Assembly (NCBI GenBank): GCA_050943735.1
Contig: JBMNPT010000001.1
Coordinates: 124,001-188,000, forward strand
Length of the DNA: 64,000 nucleotides
Reading direction: 5' to 3'
Origin: JBMNPT01 sp050943735
GTDB lineage: Bacteria; Bacillota; Clostridia; Oscillospirales; RGIG577
The notes below the pieces were generated by a model. The model did no database searches and was not told where the DNA came from. It saw only the letters and a program-made list of their open reading frames with translations. Of this stretch, positions 60,464 to 64,000 are shown one piece after another. Numbering within the stretch: the first letter of the stretch is position 1; every line of letters begins with the position of its first letter. The position numbers were made by a program, and so were the translations under genes.

Positions 60464-61477
60464 TTACTGAACCGATGAAACAATGGAGACCAATGCATCG
60501 TGCTCCAGACCGGCTGCAGTCTGAATGGAATAAGTGTAATTGCCATCTGTCCAGGTTGCTACCATAATTTTGCCATCGTTGCCCTTCACAGTGACACAAT
60601 GGTTGTTTACATCTTCGGTATGTACATCGGAATATGTGGTAAAATCACCGCTGATATCCTCTGTGCCCACAGCCTTACGTATTGTAAGCTGATTTTGATT
60701 TCCCTGGTAAATTACTTCGATCATATTGGATTGTACCGCACGGATTTTAGAAGTGTTGACCCAGTTTGGAACACTGGACGGAAGAGTCATGGAAAATCCG
60801 GCGATCTGGGCAGCGTCATCCATTGTCTGGCAGGAGATAAAGGGATTGGGAATCTCCACTGTTTCCATAATGTTGAAGTATTGTTCAAATACCTGATTGG
60901 CAGCTTCAAGGGTTACTTCTGCCTTGGGAGCAAAGAGATTTTCTTCCGCAGGCCCCATAATGTCCTTCATTGTCATCCAGCAGACGGCTTCATAGGCAAA
61001 CTCACTGATTTCATTGGCATCTGAATAGCCAAGCGGAAAAGCCCAGTTTCCGGTGAAGCCTTGATCGTTGCTCTGGGCATAGCGATAGAGAATGACTGCT
61101 AACTGTTCCCTTGTAACCGAATCGTCGGGGCCAAAATTTCCGTTCCCATATCCACTCACAATTCCTTGGCTGGATGCCCAGCGCACTGCCTCCGCATACT
61201 CTGCATCGGCGGCTACATCGGCATAATCCATTGCAAAATTGACACTGGGCTTTCCTTCTTTTTCATATAGCACTGTTACCAGTTCCGCACGGGTAAGCGG
61301 ATTTTGGGTAGCGATAACAGGAGTGTAGTCTGAAATCACAGGCGTATATCCCGAAATCACAGATTTTACATCGGGGGTAAGCTGATGATTGGAAGCATCC
61401 ACCGCTACCGCAGGAACTGTCATAGAACCTGCCAGTGCCAGGGAGAGAATTGCCGCTACGGTCTTTTTGTTCAACAT
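60464..61477 (-). CDS. Exported SLH-domain protein with DUF4367-like C-terminal domain
   Basis: The start ATG 61477 follows AAAGGA; 337 residues. A signal peptide ends VPAVAV near residue 25. SLH repeats follow: PLTRAELVTVLYEKEG, then AEAVRWASSQGIVSGYGNGNFGP with VTREQLAVILYRYA, and a partial third (about 50-210). SLH repeats bind secondary cell-wall polymers. The C-terminal 125 residues (QLTIRKAVGTEDISGDFTTY, VATWTDGNYTYSIQ) match the extracellular domain of the anti-sigma factor next door. It is the first gene of the sigma locus. Confidence 0.87.
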   Translation of the reverse strand: MLNKKTVAAILSLALAGSMTVPAVAVDASNHQLTPDVKSVISGYTPVISDYTPVIATQNPLTRAELVTVLYEKEGKPSVNFAMDYADVAADAEYAEAVRWASSQGIVSGYGNGNFGPDDSVTREQLAVILYRYAQSNDQGFTGNWAFPLGYSDANEISEFAYEAVCWMTMKDIMGPAEENLFAPKAEVTLEAANQVFEQYFNIMETVEIPNPFISCQTMDDAAQIAGFSMTLPSSVPNWVNTSKIRAVQSNMIEVIYQGNQNQLTIRKAVGTEDISGDFTTYSDVHTEDVNNHCVTVKGNDGKIMVATWTDGNYTYSIQTAAGLEHDALVSIVSSVQ

Positions 61478-61640
61478 AATATTCATCCTTTCGCCATAAG
61501 AGTTGGTATGTTCTTTCCTGTGACACTTTATATACAGATAGCTTCTCTGTTTTGTTGCAGATTCTGAAAAAATTTTTGAAGAAAATTGCAGATGTGCTTC
61601 ATTGAGATATACTGTTCTGACGTTACAGTTCATTTTTGTT

Positions 61641-61991
61641 TTAGTTTCTACACTGTGGATTGGTCATTACAAAACGTTCATCAATATTTTTTTCGCCCCA
61701 TTCACACATAAGTTCCAGAATATTTTCCAGAGATTTTCCTTTAGGAGTGATGGAATATTCTACTCTGGGTGGTACTTCTGCATATACAGTGCGGACAATC
61801 AGACCATCGCTTTCCAGCTCCCGGAGTTGATTGGTCAGCGTTCTCTGAGAAACTTGGGTGATCTCCCGCATCAATTCACTGAATCTTTGAGTTCCGTTTT
61901 GTATGAGACTTTCCAGGATAAGCGGCTTACATTTTCCGCCTATCATTTTTAAAGTAACTTCCATTTCGCAGGTCACAAAAATTTTCTCCAT
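61641..61991 (-). CDS. HxlR family transcriptional regulator
   Basis: The 116-residue winged-helix protein shows the HxlR pattern: CEMEVTLKMIGGKCKPLIL at the N-terminus, RFSELMREITQVSQRTLTNQLRELE as recognition region and a PPRVEYSITPKGKSL wing. C8 and C20 could provide redox sensing, as in known HxlR-type aldehyde or electrophile sensors. It is divergent from the aldo/keto reductase gene, and a dyad between them is its probable operator. Confidence 0.93.
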   Translation of the reverse strand: MEKIFVTCEMEVTLKMIGGKCKPLILESLIQNGTQRFSELMREITQVSQRTLTNQLRELESDGLIVRTVYAEVPPRVEYSITPKGKSLENILELMCEWGEKNIDERFVMTNPQCRN

Positions 61992-62009
61992 TGCGCTCTT
62001 CCTTCCAAT

Positions 62010-62027
62010 AGTGAAGTTTAGTTCACT
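62010..62027. promoter_or_regulatory. Dyad in the HxlR-reductase spacer
   Basis: AGTGAA (62010-62015) and TTCACT (62022-62027) form a perfect dyad separated by 6 bp, 19 bp upstream of the HxlR start. It is a likely HxlR operator. Confidence 0.55.
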
Positions 62028-62048
62028 TTCTAAAAATAATGTGCGTAC

Positions 62049-62077
62049 TTGTTATTAAAAATAAAGACATATACAAT
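62049..62077 (+). promoter_or_regulatory. Promoter of the aldo/keto reductase gene
   Basis: TTGTTA (62049-62054) and TACAAT (62072-62077) are 17 bp apart, 73 bp before the start codon. A TATAAT at 62083-62088 without -35 is an alternative. Confidence 0.5.
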
Positions 62078-62149
62078 GCTAGTATAATATATTTTTCTTA
62101 TATTGCAATGTTATATTTGTCTGATAGAACGAAGGAGGAACCGTAAATT

Positions 62150-63301
62150 ATGAAATATAGAACATTGGGCCGAACTGGTTTGCGAGTGAGTGAAATTGGT
62201 TTGGGCGGGGAATGGTTTAATGGTCTCACTGCGGAAGAAAGTACCGCAATTATTGATGCAGCACAGGAGAATGGAATCAACTACATTGACATTTTTATGC
62301 CGCAGGCTCCCACTCGTGATAACCTGGGGATTGCCTTGCAGGGACGGCGGGATCAGTTTATGATTCAAGGCCATCTCTGTACGGTCTATGAGGATGGTCA
62401 GTACACCCGTACACGGGATATTGAAAAGACCAAGCGTTCTTTTGCTGACCTTTTAGAGCGTTTGCATACTGATTACATTGATGTGGGTATGATTCACTAT
62501 GTTGACAGCGACGAGGATTTTCAGACTGTTTTTGAAGGGCCGGTATTGGAATATGCGAAAGAATTGAAGAAAAAAGGAACGATTCGGCATATCGGTATGA
62601 GTTCCCATAATCCGCACATCGCCTTGAAAGCTGTGGAAAGTGGTGTGATTGATGTTCTGATGTTCAGCATCAATCCAGCCTATGATATGGAGAGTGCGGA
62701 TACCGATATTTATGATCTCATGGAATTTAAGGGGATGGAAAAAAACGGTCTTGTAGTGGATGAAGCCCGTCAGAAATTATATTCGGCCTGTGAGGCCAAG
62801 GGCGTGGCAATCACTGTTATGAAGCCGCTGGGAGCAGGCACACTGCTGAAAGCAGAGAGTTCTCCTTTTGGTGTGGCAATGACTGTGCCCCAGTGTATTC
62901 AATATTGTTTGGATCGCAACGGTGTGAAGGTAGTGATCGTTGGTTGTCATACTGTGGAAGAAGTGCTGGAAGCGGTAAAATATTATGAAGTAACGGATGA
63001 AGAACGCAGCTATGGTCATATTTTCAGCTGCGGAAATGCCATCCACATGACAGGACGCTGCATGTACTGCAACCACTGTCAACCCTGTCCTGCACATATC
63101 GACATTGCGGCTGTGACGAAATTTTTGGATTTGGCAACACAGCAGGATACGGTGCCGGAAACGGTAGCGCAGCATTATTGGGCACTCGCAGCCACAGCAG
63201 ACGATTGTTTGATGTGCGGACGATGTGAGTCCAACTGTCCGTTTGGTGTCAAAATCAGGGAAAATATGAGGAAGGCCATGAAAGTATTTGGGCACAAATA
63301 A
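62150..63301 (+). CDS. Aldo/keto reductase with two C-terminal 4Fe-4S motifs
   Basis: The 383-residue protein has an N-terminal TIM-barrel aldo/keto reductase domain (MKYRTLGRTGLRVSEIGLGG; about 1-285) and a ferredoxin-like end. CMYCNHCQPCP (about 305-315) and CLMCGRCESNCPFG (about 350-363) fit two 4Fe-4S clusters. The barrel's usual D-x-x-x-x-Y segment reads YIDIFMPQAP, so the typical catalytic tyrosine is not visible. It may use the clusters for electron transfer instead of simple NADPH reduction. AAGGAGG precedes the ATG by several bases. Divergent from its HxlR regulator. Confidence 0.9.
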   Translation: MKYRTLGRTGLRVSEIGLGGEWFNGLTAEESTAIIDAAQENGINYIDIFMPQAPTRDNLGIALQGRRDQFMIQGHLCTVYEDGQYTRTRDIEKTKRSFADLLERLHTDYIDVGMIHYVDSDEDFQTVFEGPVLEYAKELKKKGTIRHIGMSSHNPHIALKAVESGVIDVLMFSINPAYDMESADTDIYDLMEFKGMEKNGLVVDEARQKLYSACEAKGVAITVMKPLGAGTLLKAESSPFGVAMTVPQCIQYCLDRNGVKVVIVGCHTVEEVLEAVKYYEVTDEERSYGHIFSCGNAIHMTGRCMYCNHCQPCPAHIDIAAVTKFLDLATQQDTVPETVAQHYWALAATADDCLMCGRCESNCPFGVKIRENMRKAMKVFGHK

Positions 63302-63327
63302 CTGGCAGAGGATGGCATAAAATTTCA

Positions 63328-63364
63328 CAACGAGCAAGAATGACACCACCATTCCTGCTCGTTG
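63328..63364. terminator. Terminator of the aldo/keto reductase gene
   Basis: CAACGAGCAAGAATG (63328-63342) pairs with CATTCCTGCTCGTTG (63350-63364) with one mismatch, then TTTTTTC. Confidence 0.85.
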
Positions 63365-63600
63365 TTTTTTCTTATGGAGAATCTGCTGCTTTTTCTGGTT
63401 CTGCAACTTCTGCTGGGTCTGTCGTTCTGTATTTTTACCCAACATCTGTGAAATTGCTTTTTCACTGTCAAATATCAAAACTGTCTGTGCAACTCGGGAT
63501 ATTTCCTCTGCGTAGGGTATTTTGCCAGTGCAGAGGGCTTGCTTCATGTCAAAGCCCTATGCCTATTTCCAAAGCCTAACATATTTTTTCAAGCAAACAT
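63365..63600. other. Stretch between the reductase terminator and the integrase remnant
   Basis: A leftward frame from 63547 reads MKQALCTGKIPYAEEISRVAQ, then a Gln/Lys-rich part, and continues antisense into the reductase gene. It has no ribosome site and no clear stop before the terminator, so it is probably a remnant of an element gene. Nothing else is recognisable. Confidence 0.35.
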
Positions 63601-63780
63601 TCAACTGGGTGGAATTTTTTCTCTGTTTTTTGATTCCAGCCATTCATCTAGGTCAAGATACTCTTTGCAAAAACGCAAAAAGAGATTGAGGCCAATGCGA
63701 TACCCCCGAATCATCGTAGGGGTATACTTTCTGACCTCAATCTCTATCAGATACTCTTTTGCCAATGTTTCCAGCTTCAC
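63601..63780 (-). pseudogene. Tyrosine integrase remnant (N-terminal SAM-like domain only)
   Basis: From GTG 63780 a 59-residue product reads MKLETLAKEYLIEIEVRKYT and PTMIRGYRIGLNLFLRFCKE, then YLDLDEWLES and a stop at 63603-63601. The pattern is that of the N-terminal core-binding domain of XerC/D-like integrases (TPxTIxxYxxxLxxFxxFC). The catalytic domain with the R-H-R-Y residues is missing. It lies 102 bp inside the right direct repeat, the usual place of an island integrase next to its attachment site. Confidence 0.75.
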
Positions 63781-63879
63781 AACTCACATCCGAGAAAACA
63801 TAACGGCTGTGTTTTCAGCAAAGTATATGTGGTCTGTTTTCCCTGATTTCTCGGAATTTTTGCCAGATACAGCAGAAAA

Positions 63880-64000
63880 TCATTCTTCTTCCTCTTCGGG
63901 TTCATTGCCCCAGTTGTGGTAGACGTTCTGCACATCGTCGTCGTCTTCCAGCGCTTCCAGCAGCTTCTGCATTTTTTCCACATCATCGGGATTGGTGAGA
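63880..64000 (-). CDS. yebC: YebC/PmpR family transcriptional regulator, 3' part
   Basis: The minus strand from the right edge to the stop at 63882-63880 encodes about 39 residues, with PDDVEKMQKLLEALEDDDDV and QNVYHNWGNEPEEEE, the C-terminus of YebC-family proteins (DALEDDDDVQNVYHN consensus). YebC helps translation of difficult proline stretches and has been described as a transcriptional regulator. The last 29 bp of the gene form the right direct repeat, so the island insertion has kept the C-terminus intact. The start lies outside the window. Confidence 0.88.
   Translation of the reverse strand, partial: LTNPDDVEKMQKLLEALEDDDDVQNVYHNWGNEPEEEEE
63882..63910. repeat. Right copy of 29-bp direct repeat (attR-like) inside yebC
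   Basis: These 29 bp are identical to 49241-49269. They cover the last codons of yebC (EEEE end). Beyond the repeat the right copy continues as yebC, the left copy does not, so the right side carries the live gene and the left side is the duplicate. Confidence 0.85.

Noticed and set aside
63343..63547. Minus-strand frame starting MKQALCTGKIPYAEEISR
   Set aside because: No ribosome site; it runs antisense into the reductase gene; at best a remnant, so listed only as part of a spacer.
1..64000. CRISPR array, rRNA operon, SRP RNA or tmRNA
   Set aside because: No regularly spaced repeats and no conserved rRNA, 4.5S RNA or tmRNA segments were seen on either strand.

Overview
The window is the replication-origin region of a low-to-mid GC Gram-positive chromosome, most likely a gut-type anaerobic Clostridia (Oscillospiraceae-like). 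The evidence is the Firmicutes origin order rpmH-rnpA-yidD-yidC-jag-mnmE-mnmG-rsmG-noc-soj-parB to the left of dnaA and dnaN-S4-recF-remB-gyrB-gyrA to the right, a single-chain GlyQS, radical/anaerobic-type genes (Cys-type sulfatases, TRAP and TTT carboxylate importers, a 4Fe-4S aldo/keto reductase) and frequent AGGAGG ribosome sites. The taxon is an inference; no rRNA is present.

Layout. 1-4.4 kb: end of an acid-sugar catabolic unit (kinase, beta-hydroxyacid dehydrogenase, divergent GntR repressor), a cupin and a von Willebrand-A protein without a signal peptide. 4.7-16.7 kb, all leftward: two serine tRNAs, serS, a small coiled-coil membrane protein, parB/soj, two parS sites, noc, then the rsmG-mnmG-mnmE and jag-yidC-yidD-rnpA-rpmH blocks. 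16.7-28.2 kb, rightward: dnaA, the dnaA-dnaN oriC-like spacer, dnaN to gyrA, a second DnaA-box cluster behind gyrA, and glyQS. 28.3-30.8 kb: an alpha/beta-hydrolase-fold protein lacking its nucleophile, an AEC transporter and an unknown protein.

30.9-47.6 kb is an accessory catabolic region built from two units. One is a PrpR-type regulator plus nitrilase, divergent from dctP-SGNH hydrolase-dctQ-dctM (TRAP importer). The other is a seven-gene run: two Cys-type sulfatases, a complete TctBCA (TTT) importer, a second PrpR-type regulator and a third sulfatase. Both regulators keep Walker A and a Fis-type HTH but lack GAFTGA and the Walker B acidic pair. The units look designed to import and open sulfated or esterified organic acids; the substrate is not evident. 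A type-A chloramphenicol acetyltransferase and a lipoprotein follow.

49.24-63.91 kb is a mobile-element-derived island. It is bounded by a 29-bp perfect direct repeat that is the 3' end of yebC, whose remaining 3' part lies at the right edge of the window. A truncated tyrosine integrase lies just inside the right repeat. The island holds four unknown small proteins, an XRE regulator/membrane pair with a clear operator, relics of tnpV and a MobA/MobL relaxase, a broken birA in front of bioYBDA with a BirA-type operator, an ECF sigma/anti-sigma pair beside an S-layer-type protein that shares the anti-sigma factor's C-terminal domain, and an HxlR regulator divergent from a 4Fe-4S aldo/keto reductase. 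No CRISPR array, rRNA operon or complete transposon was seen.
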